Shown one piece after another: positions 45,176-56,331 of a DNA stretch of 64,000 nucleotides. This DNA comes from Ehretia macrophylla. Lineage: Eukaryota; Streptophyta; Magnoliopsida; Boraginales; Ehretiaceae. Within the stretch, counting starts at the first letter, position 1. Each line of letters begins with the position of its first letter. The DNA lies in contig CM075764.1 in assembly GCA_037974665.1 (NCBI GenBank), forward strand, positions 90,328,825 through 90,392,824, in the 5' to 3' direction. A program made the position numbers and the translations under genes. Under the pieces are notes generated by a model. That model was not told the origin of the DNA. It ran no database searches and saw only the letters and a program-made list of their open reading frames with translations.

Positions 45176-46003
45176 ATGGAGGCGCCACTGGCGCCTAGCC
45201 AGCTACCTGATGGCTTCCCGCCGTTAGGCGTTGTCCAGGGAAGCCAACCGACAGCACAACACCACCCTGGTGCTGTGTCGTCACACCACAAGGCGCTGCA
45301 GCCCCACGCTGCAGTGTCTCATATGGCCTCGGCGCAATACCCAAGTGGTGTTGCGCCGCCTGCACATCAGCCCCATGCTGATGTGCAGGGTGACAGGGTG
45401 CAGCAGCCCCACGCTACTGCATTCAAAAGCCTTGTGGTGCGGCTGTCAGCGACTGCTGCGCCACGCGAGGCACAGCAGCTGACTGTTGCACCACACGAGG
45501 TGCGACAAGGGCCAACTTCCGTGCTTTCCCAGGTGCGGCAGTCAGCCCCAGCTGTGCCGTCATCACAAGCACAACAGCCCCACGGTGCTGTGCCCCAAAA
45601 GCTTTCCAGGCATCAGCCAAGGGATGATGTATTTCTTCTATTGTCGTTGTTTTACCACCCAACGGCACCAATCCTGCCCCTTGCAGCCGCTGCTCCCATA
45701 GAGGTCATCAAGCCAGTTCCTTCAAGAGCGTGGGGAAAAAAAATTTCTTTGGTAATTTTTTCTGAACAGCCTCCTTTAATTCCCGTTTCTAGAAAACCAT
45801 TTGTGTATTGTAATGAACCTGCATTTAATTTGTTTGGAGATGAGATTGTATTGGCTGAACCGTTTAGATATGCTATTGTTGGGAAGTTTAATCGTATGCC
45901 TTTAATTGCAAGGATTCGTCAAGCTTTTTCGGAACTTGATTTAGCTGGTGCTTACAATGTGTTATGGATTGATTATAAATATATTCTATTTTATTTCTTG
46001 TGA
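45176..46003 (+). CDS. Captured DUF4283-like ORF in the CACTA element (275 aa)
   Basis: ATG at 45176 (context ACCCATGGAGG) opens 275 codons to TGA at 46001-46003. Residues 1-160 are Pro/Gln/His/Ala-rich with recurrent QPHA and QQPH words and a GFPPLG motif. Residues 185-275 (FGDEIVLAEPFRYAIVGKF, IRQAFSELDLAGAYNVLWID) read like the N-terminal half of a DUF4283 domain, found in plant LINE ORF1s and related proteins; the LINE ORF1 here also has GFPPL. The domain is cut short and the sequence after 46003 is not its continuation. The GC-rich first part contrasts strongly with the AT-rich surroundings, which suggests capture from elsewhere. The role, if any, is unknown. Confidence 0.55.
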   Translation: MEAPLAPSQLPDGFPPLGVVQGSQPTAQHHPGAVSSHHKALQPHAAVSHMASAQYPSGVAPPAHQPHADVQGDRVQQPHATAFKSLVVRLSATAAPREAQQLTVAPHEVRQGPTSVLSQVRQSAPAVPSSQAQQPHGAVPQKLSRHQPRDDVFLLLSLFYHPTAPILPLAAAAPIEVIKPVPSRAWGKKISLVIFSEQPPLIPVSRKPFVYCNEPAFNLFGDEIVLAEPFRYAIVGKFNRMPLIARIRQAFSELDLAGAYNVLWIDYKYILFYFL

Positions 46004-46046
46004 TAATTATGTATGTAAAAGTTGATAGAATAAACCCAATTAATCC

Positions 46047-46474
46047 TGAGTGTTAACTGAAGGATAATTAATATGCGGTAGAGTTGCTATACAAGTGGCA
46101 GCTTGATGTGTGGGTGTAATGAAGTCTGAATAGTTGTGTGGATGATGGGTGGCCGACTTGCTATTGTCGATTTTAGAGTGCTATAAATAGGTGAGGTGTT
46201 TTGTAGTGTTGAGTCGGGGCAGTGAGAAGAAGTCTTAGGTGTTTTGAGAGTGTTGTGAGGTGTGTTGTCTCGATATGGAAGTATAGCTAAAAAGCAAAAT
46301 AATAAAATAGTAAGTGGTCCTAGCTTTGTAGTCAAGAGGTTTGCTTTGTCTTCCACTGTAAGTGTTGTAGTAAAATAACGTTGTGAAGAATATAATAATA
46401 AGTAAGTGGATTATTTAATATTTTATCATAAAGTGTAATTATTTTGTGTTACTGTAATAGTTTATTGTTCAACA
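46047..46474 (+). mobile_element. Candidate solo LTR (428 bp) inside the CACTA element
   Basis: It begins TGAGTGTTAACTG and ends TTGTTCAACA. The flanks AATCC (46042-46046) and AATCT (46475-46479) match at four of five bases. It has a TATA box CTATAAATAG at about 46181-46190 followed by a transcript-like part. This suits a small Copia LTR. The insertion lies just after the DUF4283 ORF. With no second LTR and an imperfect TSD, this is a tentative call. Confidence 0.42.
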
Positions 46475-48240
46475 AATCTGTGTTTGGTGCGCATAGACCA
46501 TCTTGTCTTGGTTTCCAATGCCTCTTGCCCTTTAAGTTTGCAACATTCTATCCCTTTAAGTCTGTAACATTCTGTAAACACTAGCTGGGAAAAATGTCCC
46601 TATTATTAGTTTCTAAGTTCTCAAAACTGCCTCTAGATTCTTAGTAACTAAAGCATGTTACATCATGTGAGATTATGGTTTGTAGCTTTCAAATGTTTGC
46701 ATATTGCAGGGGCTAATTATATGTTGGTGTTGATTGATGGGATTTTTTTCCCCTGAATTGATTCTTTGCATTTTAATGGCTATTAGTTTTTAGGTTTGGT
46801 GGAGGTCTCAATAAAACGAACTCATATTGATTGCATTCTATGTAGTAATGCATGGCTGAATCTTACATGCATATCAGTGAAATATTCTTATTATGTAGTA
46901 ATGCATGACTAAATCTTCTGTTTATTTATGGCTTTCATATAGTTTCCATTAGTATCCTATGTTGATAACATTCGGTGTGATGCTATCCATGTTTCTAGTC
47001 CAAATAGCAATTTTGTTCAATTTTCTTCAGTTTTCTTCATTTTTCACATACTCCAAATAGCAATACTCCATAAAGAATTTCATCTACAGGAGCTAATTGG
47101 TGCTCGAATTTCCATATTATTGGTGTTTGAAAAGGTGGGGATTGAAGCCAGTGGCATGGAATTTCCATAGTCCTGTTCTTTTGTGTAATTTGTTTCAATC
47201 TGACCACTATCATGGATATGCAATATTTACAGTGATCAATTCACAATAGAACAGTTTACATGAAGATGTTTCCCATAAATCAGTTAACTTAAATGGAACC
47301 AAGACTTTTTTCCCTATTACCTTTTGGTTTCTGGAATGAGGGGAACAAAAGGCTTCTACAATATCTATTTTTCACTTACCATGACTTTCATTGTTGCTCT
47401 CTTGCTTGTAGGTATCTTACCCCATATACTATCTAATACTGAAAATATGAGAACTTGCTGCTACTATAGATATGGTAGTTTGTACCTTTCAAATCACACT
47501 TGACCTTTACTGCATCATTGTGTCCTACCATACTTTGTTTGCATAAACTGATTTCATTTTCTAATCCAACCTATGTTTGTAGTAGTTATTTGAATGAATA
47601 CGTGCTCATTTTATTGGCAAGTTGTTGACATAGAGTTGCTCTAGGAAGCAGGACTTTATCCTTTGTTGTAGATAGTCCATGCTTCTCAAGTACAATACAA
47701 GATAAAGATGATTATAATGCTACTTGCTAATTGCTGCTATAATTACTAAAAACGAAAAGGAATAGAAAGGAATGAGTAGAGGCTATGAAGATAATTTTGT
47801 GGGTATAGAATGAGGCATTGTAGAGGAGCAATTTCTTCATAAGGCCTGCCAAAAATAAGTTATGTGAAGTTGTCTATGAGTAAAAGGCCTGAAAAGTAAA
47901 TAATAAGACATGCAATTGCACTAGTTTCATAGGTTTAGCTTTTCTGAATCAAACACAAGTACTTTTTTCTTAACCCACTTGATTTAGCAGAGCATACGAT
48001 AAACACATCTGATGGCTAGCTGATTTTGGAATTATATTTCCCACAAATGACATGCTTTAAAAGAGCAGTTAGTTGTATCTATTGCCATTAGTCCTAAAAG
48101 AAGATTCTCTTAAATTGCTTGTCATGTGATATAAAATGCTTCTTTGCAATTGTTATAACTGTGGCTTGTTATTTGGCTTTTAATCTAATAATTGTTATTT
48201 ACTTGTTTCTCTGGACAGCGGGAATTTGAGCAAGATCTGT
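46475..48240 (+). other. Gene-like non-coding sequence captured in the CACTA element
   Basis: The T-rich composition and several acceptor-like sites (ATTGCAG-GGGCTAA near 46710, CTACAG-GAGCTAA near 47090, GGACAG-CGGGAATTTG near 48219) look like plant introns. I cannot assemble a protein across them. The last piece after 48219 reads REFEQDL and then stops. It may be a host gene fragment with most of its exons lost. Confidence 0.35.
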
Positions 48241-48631
48241 AGGACATGTCACTAAGCTCTTTGGGAGGATCTTGAAGATGACTTTATGATCTCGGAAACA
48301 AATGGTGGTCAGTGGCAAAGACGATAAATGGAAGAAAAAGTAGAGACCAAAAGTTTACTATGGGTTGATATCTTCACAATTTTTTATAAATTTAAAATAT
48401 TATTTTTCTATAAAATTTAGGTTTTTTTGTAAATATTTTTGATTTTTTGTAAATATTAAATTTTTTTGTAAATATTAATTTGCATATTTAATTTTAATTT
48501 ATTGTAAATATTAATTTTTTTATATTTTATATTTTATATTTTAATTTCATAATATTTTTTTAAAATTTAATAATTAATTAGCAACAGACAAATTGGGCGA
48601 CGGATTGGTTACAGAATTCGTCCGTAGTCTA

Positions 48632-48651
48632 AGCCTTTTTTTCTTGTAGTG
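48632..48651. repeat. Second CACTA-type terminus inside the element
   Basis: The plus strand reads AGCCTTTTTTTCTTGTAGTG. In reverse this is CACTACAAGAAAA followed by AAAGGCT, and its first 13 bases equal the left end at 42691 exactly, better than the outer right end at 49253 does. The bases after it are AAT, not AGA. It could be the original right end of one CACTA element nested in, or joined to, another. Confidence 0.65.
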
Positions 48652-49253
48652 AATTAATGAATTAAAAATAATAATTAAAAATTTTGGCTACCTAATGGCG
48701 ACGATAAAATAGCTACCATACGGCTACCAAATTCCACTTCAAATTTTGGCTATCAAATGGCAACGAACGTAAATAATTAATAAAAAAAAAATTAAAATAT
48801 TTGGCTACCTAATGGTGACGAAAATATGGTCACCACATAACTAACAAATCGTGGTTACAAAAATTGGCTACCACATGAAGACAAAATTAAATAATTAACA
48901 CAAAAATATATAAATAATTTGTTACCTAATGGCGACAAAGATTGGCCACCATGGGACGACCATGCATAATTAATTGATGCAAAAATTAACGAATTATTTA
49001 ATAAAATTGCTAATTATAAAAATTAACTAATAATTAATTTTTTTAAACATTGCGACCAAGGGGCTATGAAATGTAAAAAATTTATTTTTTTTATTTTTTT
49101 TCAATTTGGCCATCAAAATAAGACCAAATGACCTAATGGCAACAAGAGTTTTCTCGACGCTAGATTTTTGGTCGCCCTTTGGTCGCCCAATGGGGGTAGG
49201 CGACCTAAGGGCGATGAGAAACTTTTGTCGCCCAGACCAATTTTCCTGTAGTG

Positions 49254-50499
49254 AGAACAATATCCATCATTATTTCTCAAGAAACCGATCCTAAAGCATA
49301 ATCAAACTTTATACAAGTAAATAGATTATGCGACTTGCGAGCACACAACAAGTGGAGGCTCAAAGACAATGCATCTGTTAAGGATGACATGGGAGCCACT
49401 GTCTTCAAAAGAACATAAAGTCTCGCTATACCCTAAACGAAATTAAGTTCACATCAGTCAGTGCACACCTAATCCATCTTAGGCTATGCATGACCTTTAA
49501 AATCTCAATCATGTATTCATAGTTATATTTGATCACAAAGATTGTTCAATCACATAGATTGTATAACTGGTCGACCAATAAACACATGTAGCGCTAGATG
49601 TGAACAGTCTTCCCTTCGCTCAATACCCCTCTAAATCAAGTTAACTGCTTTCCCGGACATGTCCCATATGATCGAATCTTACGTGATCTTTAGACAACAT
49701 ACCAAAATTAGCTAATATTAAACTTAACTTATTTGAATATGAGCATAGGTCGCTAAGGGTATATAAAAGAAGCATTTATTGCTTCAAGGTCTCATACAGT
49801 GATGAAACAGGGATTCATTCATCAACTTCCTTATACAGTAGCTAGAGCACACACGGTATAAAAATGTGTGTTACGGTGTAACTTCCTTTAGAAAAGGAAG
49901 TACGTCTTTATTTAATTCTAACACCGCATAGATTCTAATTTAGTTATCACTCAATAACTAACCTGAATCCTCGAACTTAATACTCACAGTAATCGAGGTT
50001 TCATATCTGACCGTATACAGGTTGTATGGATCGTGGGAATCCATATCGACCTCACATTAGTCTTAATTGTAACACATACAATAAGAGGTCTCATCTTAAT
50101 AATTGTCGTTGGAACTAATCCCTAACCAATTTTCAATGCGACACTGATATAAGTATAGTATTTTTAACAAATACTAACTAACTTATATTGTCTCATCTCT
50201 GCACGTTCCCACAGCGCCAGAGGCGATTGCTCATATGACAGAGCCAATCTCTCTAACCTGTCGACGTACAATTCGATGCCAATTGTATGTGCTAACATTC
50301 TCATACACATTCTAATTTATATATATCGCAAATATTTAACACTACTTAAGTGCATACACAATCTCATTCATATATATCACAAAGATTAAACACTACTTAA
50401 GTGCATCAAAATATTTCATTTATTTATTTATTTGGCATATGAAATATTCAACTGTATGAGTACATAAGTGATCATTTCACAACATATGAATATACATCA
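49254..50499 (-). other. 3' non-coding part of the Copia element
   Basis: Read on the minus strand this follows the end of pol and precedes the purine tract and 3' LTR. No coding frame is seen. It has an AATAAATG word (complement near 49782) and a repeated word TGTGCACTTAAG or TATGCACTTAAGTAGTG (near 50345 and 50400). Confidence 0.6.
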
Positions 50500-53400
50500 A
50501 ATTTTGCGCAGTCCTAGAGATTTTACATGAGACAAATATATATCTTTAGGAATTGGCTCAGTGAGAAGGTCGGCTGCCATCTAATGCGTAGAGATATGTT
50601 CAATGATCACTTCTTTCTTTGACACTATATCTCTTACAAAATTATACTTAATGTTTATGTGTTTTGTCTTACAAGTTTTTCAGCATTTGTGAATACTCCC
50701 AAATCCAACACGAACCTTTTAAGTTACACCGCTTCTTGTACAACCGTTGAGCAAGCCACAAACTCAGCCTCTATGGTAGATAATGCTATGCAGGTTTGCT
50801 TCTTGCTACACCAAGAAATAGCCCCACTATTCAACAAGAAGGCATATCTAGAAGTTGATTTACGCTCATCTGGATCACCACCCCAGTCGGCATTTGTAAA
50901 TCCCTTTAGATTTAGGTCAACTCCTTGATAGCATAAGCAATAATTCAAAGTGCCCTTCAAATATCTCAGAATCCTCTTAACAATTTGCCAATGAGCTCGT
51001 CCAGGATTGGATTGATAACGACTTACCAATCCTACAACAAAACATATATCCGGCCTTGTACATAACATGGCACTCGCATAAGGAACAATATTCATGTCTT
51101 CTATCTCTTCTGGAGTTTTGGGACACATCCTTTGGTTCAGGCTTTCACCTTTGGCTATAGGAGTGTCAATAGGTTTGCAGTTATGCATTTGGAATCATTC
51201 AAGAACTTTCTTGATGTAAGATTCTTGCGACAAAGAAAGAAGTCTTTTCGATCGATCCTTCTGAATCTTGACTCCAAGTACATATGCTGCCTCACCCATA
51301 TCTTTTATCTCGAAAGTTGAAAATAACCACTTTTTAATGGTGATTATATAATCCTTACTATTTCCAGCCAACAAAATATCATCAACATACAGAGATAGAA
51401 TCGCATATCTATTCTGAGACCTCTTGACATATACACAGTGGTCTTCTTGAACCATAACAAAACCATAAGAAATGATTTCTCGATGAAACCTTAGATACCA
51501 CTGTCTAGATAATTGCTTCAACCCATAAATAGATCTTTGAAGCTTGCACACTTTGCTCTCCTGACCTTTTTGTATAAACCCTACAGGTTGTTCCATGTAA
51601 ATCTCTTCATCCAGTTCTCCATTGAGAAATGCCGTTTTTACATCCATTTGATGTAATTCCAGGTCTTGATGAGCGACTATGGCTAAAATTAGTCGGATTG
51701 AGGCAAACTTAACCACCGGAGAGAAGGTTTCCTCATAATCTATACCCTCTATCTAGGTATAGCCCTTAGCCACTAGGCGAGCTTTGTATATCTTAATGGA
51801 TCCATCTGCCTTTTGTTTAATTTAGACAAGGTTTGTATCTCTCAATGGATCCATATGCCTTTTGTTTAATTTTGAGAACCTTCTTGTTCTCAATAACTCT
51901 CCTTTTAGGCGGAAGATCAACTAGTACCCAGACTTGGTTTTTCTTCATAGAATCCATTTTTTCTTCCATCGCTTTAATCCAACTTTCCCGTGCAGAGGAT
52001 GAGAGTGTTTCAGACACATTTTTCAGTTCATCATCATCCTGAGTGGTAACCATTAAAGATTCCCCTTCAATCTCAAAATGACATCGAGGAATGCTCTGCC
52101 GGTTACTTTTTTGTGTAGGGGTATAGAGTGAACTAGATCCACTAATCGGTTCTGAAACTGATTCAGCTTCAAAATGACTAACCACTGTATCTGTCCTACT
52201 TGGATCAGAGAACGGAAGCACTACCTTTATTCCAACTGATGGTGTGGAAGTACTAGGATTGTCAGGGTTGTTCAACTCAATTAACTGAACATCTCTATCT
52301 ACTTCACCCCTACGTGGGTATTCTGTTTCCAAAAATATTACGTCACAAGATTCAATTTCGGATACACTCTCATTTGCTTGTTCTCCAATAAAAACATATC
52401 CCTTGGAGTGTTCACAATAACGAATGAAAATACAATTTTTCCTTCTCGGTCCCAATTTGTCATGCCTATGGGAACTATCATGAACATAAGCAGCTGCCCC
52501 CCAGGGTCGTAAGTTACAAAGGTCAGGTCATCTACTTGTCCATAACTCATATGGAGTGGTATTGACTAACTTAGCGGGCACACAGTTAAGTACATATGTG
52601 GTTGTTAGTAGTGCATCACCCCAATACGAAATAGGAAGATTAGCTTGAACCATCATAGACCTAACCATGTCAAGTAAGGTTCTATTCCTTCTTTTTGCAA
52701 CACCATTCTCTTGCGGAGTTCTAGGGATAATAAGCTGTCTAACTATACCTTTTTCATCACAGATACTTCTGAACTAATCAAAGATATATTTTCGACCACG
52801 GTCGGTTCGTAATGATTTTACTTTTGTGTCTAACTGATTTTTCACCAAACTCACATATTTTTTAAAACAATCTAGGGCATTGGATTTATGTGATATCAGA
52901 TAGACATGACCATATTTAGTAAAATCATCTATGAAAGTGATGAAGTAAGAGGCCCCATGTCTCGCCCTAACATTCATTGGACCACATATGTCAGAATGGA
53001 TTAACTGTAATGGAAATTCTGCTTTAAGCCTTTGCCAAATGGTTTTCTAGTGGATTTATTGGCAAGAAAACTTTCACAAACGGCAAGTGGACTTTTGCTA
53101 ATAATCTCAAAAGACATTCTCTAGCTAGTCTATTCATACGATCTTGCCCAATATGCCCTAATCTACTATGCCATACATTCACATCTATATCTATAGTGCT
53201 AGAAGATGTATAATATGAAAAACATTCATCATTAAGACTATAACTAATATATTCAATATCTAAAACTAAAAAACCATCCAATAGATATCCATAACCAAAA
53301 GAAACAGAATTAAAGAGTAGTTCAACAGAAACACCAGACATGTAAATATGAAAACCCAAACGCAAGAGGACTAATGCGGAGACCAGATTCCGTCTAAAGT

Positions 53401-53590
53401 CTGGAGCATAAAGGACATCGTGGAGAATGAGGGTTCGGCCACCACGCAGCTAAAGTTTGCAAGTACCAATGCCTTTAACTTCGACCCTAGCGTTAGTGCC
53501 AACGTATATCCATCGGGACTCAGCCGGAACACGTTGGTACTCCACATACTCACCTTTATCTCTAGCTATATAGTCGATCGCTGCTGAGTC
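50500..53590 (-). pseudogene. pol: Copia pol (PR-IN-RT-RNH), broken
   Basis: Minus-strand order: protease with LDSAAIDYI at 53579-53590, where DSGA is usual; the GAG pre-integrase region (WHSRLGHIGQDRMNRLA, about 53175); integrase with FIDDFTKYGHVYL (about 52935) and PQENGVAKRRNR, where the catalytic Glu is replaced by Lys (52693-52695); RT with DVKTAFLNGELDEEIYMEQP (about 51640) and an intact YVDDILLAG (about 51375); and RNase H with FTNADWGGDPDERKSTS and SWCSKKQ (about 50860), ending MAADLLTEPIPKD near 50530. A 49-bp tandem duplication at 51783-51880 shifts the frame before RT. Several other stops occur. It would have made the enzymes for reverse transcription and insertion. Confidence 0.9.
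51783..51880 (-). repeat. 49-bp tandem duplication in pol
   Basis: Copies start at 51783 and 51832 and share TTTGTAT-TCT-AATGGATCCAT and TGCCTTTTGTTTAATTT. The protein shows the result as a doubled KIKQKA-GSI-YK segment separated by a stop. Since 49 is not a multiple of three, the duplication also shifts the frame. Confidence 0.85.
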
Positions 53591-54517
53591 AAGAGTCTAC
53601 ATAGGTAAAGATTTAGTCAGTAACGCACAACTAGAAACATATGCATTATAAGAAGGTTTGGTAAAACGCATTACCTGGGTCTTGGGCTCAGGGCAAGCCC
53701 GAGCGTAGTGACCCTTCTTTCGGAAATTATAGCACTTAACTTTTGCAATGTTTTTCTTTCCATTGCGCTTGCCTTTCTTCTTCTCCTTCTTGCCTTGCTT
53801 GATTTGCTTACCCTTCCCCTTATCGCCAGATTGTTTTCCTCTTTTGTGTTTGGAGCCAGATGCTCCAAGCTTGCTGGATTCAGCCACATAGGCTTGTCCA
53901 GTGGCCTTGACAGCAAAGAGACGCTCTTCTTCGAGCTCTAGGTGGTGCGCAATGTCCTCAAGCATTTTCATGCTTTTATTGTGCGTCATATTAACAATTA
54001 TGTGTTTCCAACTGGCAGGGAGAGATCAGATAACAGCTTGCACCTGCTGCTCGTCCGTCAGAACATGGCCGGCTGCCTTCAACTCTCTTATCATGTTTGA
54101 CATTTCCCTAATGTGTTGCCTCATGCTTACATCAGGTTTCTTTTTATAGGTGTCAAATTTGATAGTAAGCCGACGCAGTTTTGACACAAAAGTTCCACCG
54201 AACTTCTCTTTTAGGGCTATCCACATGCCCTTAGCGGTAGGGTAAGCCTCGAACTCAGCAATCAGATTATCTTGCATTGTACTTAACAATGTAATGCGGG
54301 CAGTCACATTCTTTTTCTTCCAGATCTGATAGACGTCCACATCCCTTCGATACTGAGCTCCAATACCAATCTCAGGTTCATCCATTACATGGTTAAAGGT
54401 TTCAATTACTTCTTGTTCTTCTAGAATGTACTGGACCTTACGATGCCACATATCATAGTTGTCCCCATTCAACTTGACACCCTTATTAAGATCTGCTATG
54501 ATGTTTTTCGATGCCAT
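53591..54517 (-). pseudogene. gag: Copia gag, broken
   Basis: ATG at 54517 (MASKNIIADLNKGVKLNGDN) starts a typical Copia gag with LNGDNYDMWHRKVQYIL and the UBN2-type region (KLRRLTIKFDTYKKKPDVSM, then AVI-stop-SLP near 54026). A TGA separates this from the C-terminal half, which is Lys/Gly-rich and carries the zinc knuckle CYNFRKKGHYARAC. The second Cys of the knuckle is Phe, so metal binding would fail. Gag would coat element RNA. Confidence 0.87.
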
Positions 54518-55061
54518 TTGTAACTCTACATAGACAGTAATAAGAGATACTTAGCACATACATATACTAAGTAATTTTGTCAGATCAAGAATTAAATTGC
54601 ATTGAAAAGACACAAGACTGAAAATCAACAGATCGTAGTACGATATGTCATCCTCTATAGTTCATGTGTCTTAAAAGTACAATTAAACACATTCTAGCAA
54701 AAACTATATTTCCAAAACAAAATGAATTACCCAAATTCATATTTTTATGAAATATAAGTTCTAAATGTTAATTACTAAGTTTAGCATCTATAGAACTCCC
54801 ACTTAGATAAAATATTCTCTTAACAACATTATTAAAAGAATAAAAACAACATATGTCTTTTAAAGATGATCAAATAAGGAAATAGATAAATATCTATATA
54901 AACAACACTATTTACATATGGAAAAATGAACAATGAGTGCGGAAAAATAAAAAAACATAATTGTTCATCAACATAATGTAAGACAGATTATGCATTCTGT
55001 TCGTTATCCTGACATCCATATTTGGTTTGATCTAATTCATAAGTTATCTCATAGTCATTAA

Positions 55062-55562
55062 CTATTTTCGGAGCAAACGATTAATGAGAAAAGAGTCTCT
55101 ACAAGCTCCCTTAGCTTTGGACATGTTAGGAAGCAAAGACAAACAAGCAGTGCGTCTAATCCCTTGAAGTACTCTTTTTTTCTCAAATTGTTCTATCTCA
55201 CATAAAGCATCCTCAAAGGACATTCCCGATTTGTTGATCTTATCTTTCACATGATCATATATGCTAGGAAGAGAGTTTAGCAATCCCTCAATTTCCTCCT
55301 CCAAGGTAGGTGGAACTTCAAGCTTAATTCGCATTTTAAGAACAAAGTCTTTAACTTCATTAAGGTGTTCATGAAAAGTCTTCTTATTAGTAAATTGTAG
55401 ACTCATGTACTTAGTTAGGAGATGGTGTCTACAATTACAATCGAGACCACGACGTAATTTATTAATATAGGTCGCCGTAATAGACTTCTTCGCGGTGCGT
55501 CTAACTCTCGCCATTTGATTATGACTACGAAAGTCCTGGTTTAAAAATAAGACACAAAACAT
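55062..55562 (-). CDS. Extra gag-like ORF in the Copia leader (~150 aa)
   Basis: The open frame on the minus strand runs to the stop at 55062. The first ATG in it is probably at 55514 (MARVRRTAKKSITATY); the stretch before it begins at a non-ATG codon. The part YMSLQFTNKKTFHEHLNEV, LEVPPTLEEEIEGLLNSLP and SFEDALCEIEQFEKKR follows the pattern of the UBN2 gag domain (helix, LLNSLP, then a charged helix). It is therefore a second, different gag-like domain upstream of the real gag at 54517, in the same orientation. It is uninterrupted while gag and pol are broken. It may be captured from another Copia element or be an accessory ORF. No zinc knuckle is present. Confidence 0.5.
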   Translation of the reverse strand: MFCVLFLNQDFRSHNQMARVRRTAKKSITATYINKLRRGLDCNCRHHLLTKYMSLQFTNKKTFHEHLNEVKDFVLKMRIKLEVPPTLEEEIEGLLNSLPSIYDHVKDKINKSGMSFEDALCEIEQFEKKRVLQGIRRTACLSLLPNMSKAKGACRDSFLINRLLRK

Positions 55563-56058
55563 TCTTAGATTAAATTCTTAAAGAGATTAATGCACATAGC
55601 ACATTGAATGTTGTACATATCAACAATTACAATAAAATTACATAAATTTTATCCACCGCAATGAAATTACATAAATTTCATGCCATTAGTTGTAAAACAT
55701 AATAATTACATAAATTTCGAGGTTTTTTATTTGAAATTTCATTAAATTTCATTCCTAGAATAATGTTTTACAACATAAATTACACAAATTAATACAACAA
55801 ATTATTTAAAATTTCTAAGTCTCGTGGTCTAATTTTAAATACTAAGAAGCCTAAATAAGCATATCACAAAGATATAATGCCTAAATAGACAACATTTGGG
55901 CTAAATAACAAATATCATAAAGTTTTGTGTACATGGGGTTTAAAGTGTAAATATCACATAGATTTAGGGCCAAAAACAAAAAAAATAACATAACCAATGT
56001 GTTTTTTTTTTTTAATGGCCGGCCAAACCGTCGGACGGCTGGTGGCTGGGGCGGCAGC

Positions 56059-56331
56059 CACGTGACAGCCGGCTGTTGCCATGTGGCACCGGCAACCACG
56101 TGTCACTGTCTTGCGGTGACACATGGCGCTCATGTGGCACACATTGTAACGTCACGTGGCAAGGTCCTAGTGAGCCACGTGGCATCGATTCTAGGACGCT
56201 TAAAATAGTTAATTAATTTTTAAAATTTCAAATACAAAATTCAAAAATTAAATAAGAATAAAATATAAAATTATTAAACTATAAAACCACAAAAACGTGG
56301 CCACGTAGCACTACTCACACTATGCCACGTG
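56059..56331. promoter_or_regulatory. Cluster of five CACGTG (G-box) motifs
   Basis: CACGTG occurs at 56059-56064, 56097-56102, 56153-56158, 56176-56181 and 56326-56331, several as CCACGTGGC or CACGTGTC, the ABRE/G-box forms bound by plant bZIP and bHLH factors. The first four lie in a GC-rich island (56016-56200) in otherwise AT-rich leader sequence, 345-620 bp downstream of the 5' LTR in the element's direction. It could act as an enhancer of the element; no evidence of function can be read from sequence. Confidence 0.55.

Larger units (their letters stand above)
42691..49253. mobile_element. Non-autonomous CACTA (EnSpm-type) transposon
   Basis: The left end is CACTACAAGAAAAC (42691) and the right end is TTTTCCTGTAGTG (49241-49253), giving inverted termini CACTACA(A/G)GAAAA. 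The 3-bp TSD AGA (42688-42690 and 49254-49256) is what CACTA elements make. Both subterminal regions are dense in GGCGAC/GTCGCC and GGCTAC words in both orientations, as expected for transposase-binding regions. No transposase is visible. Inside are a 514-bp tandem array, a captured DUF4283-like ORF, a candidate solo LTR, gene-like non-coding sequence and a second CACTA-like end at 48651. It sits in the 3' non-coding part of the Copia element. Confidence 0.88.
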
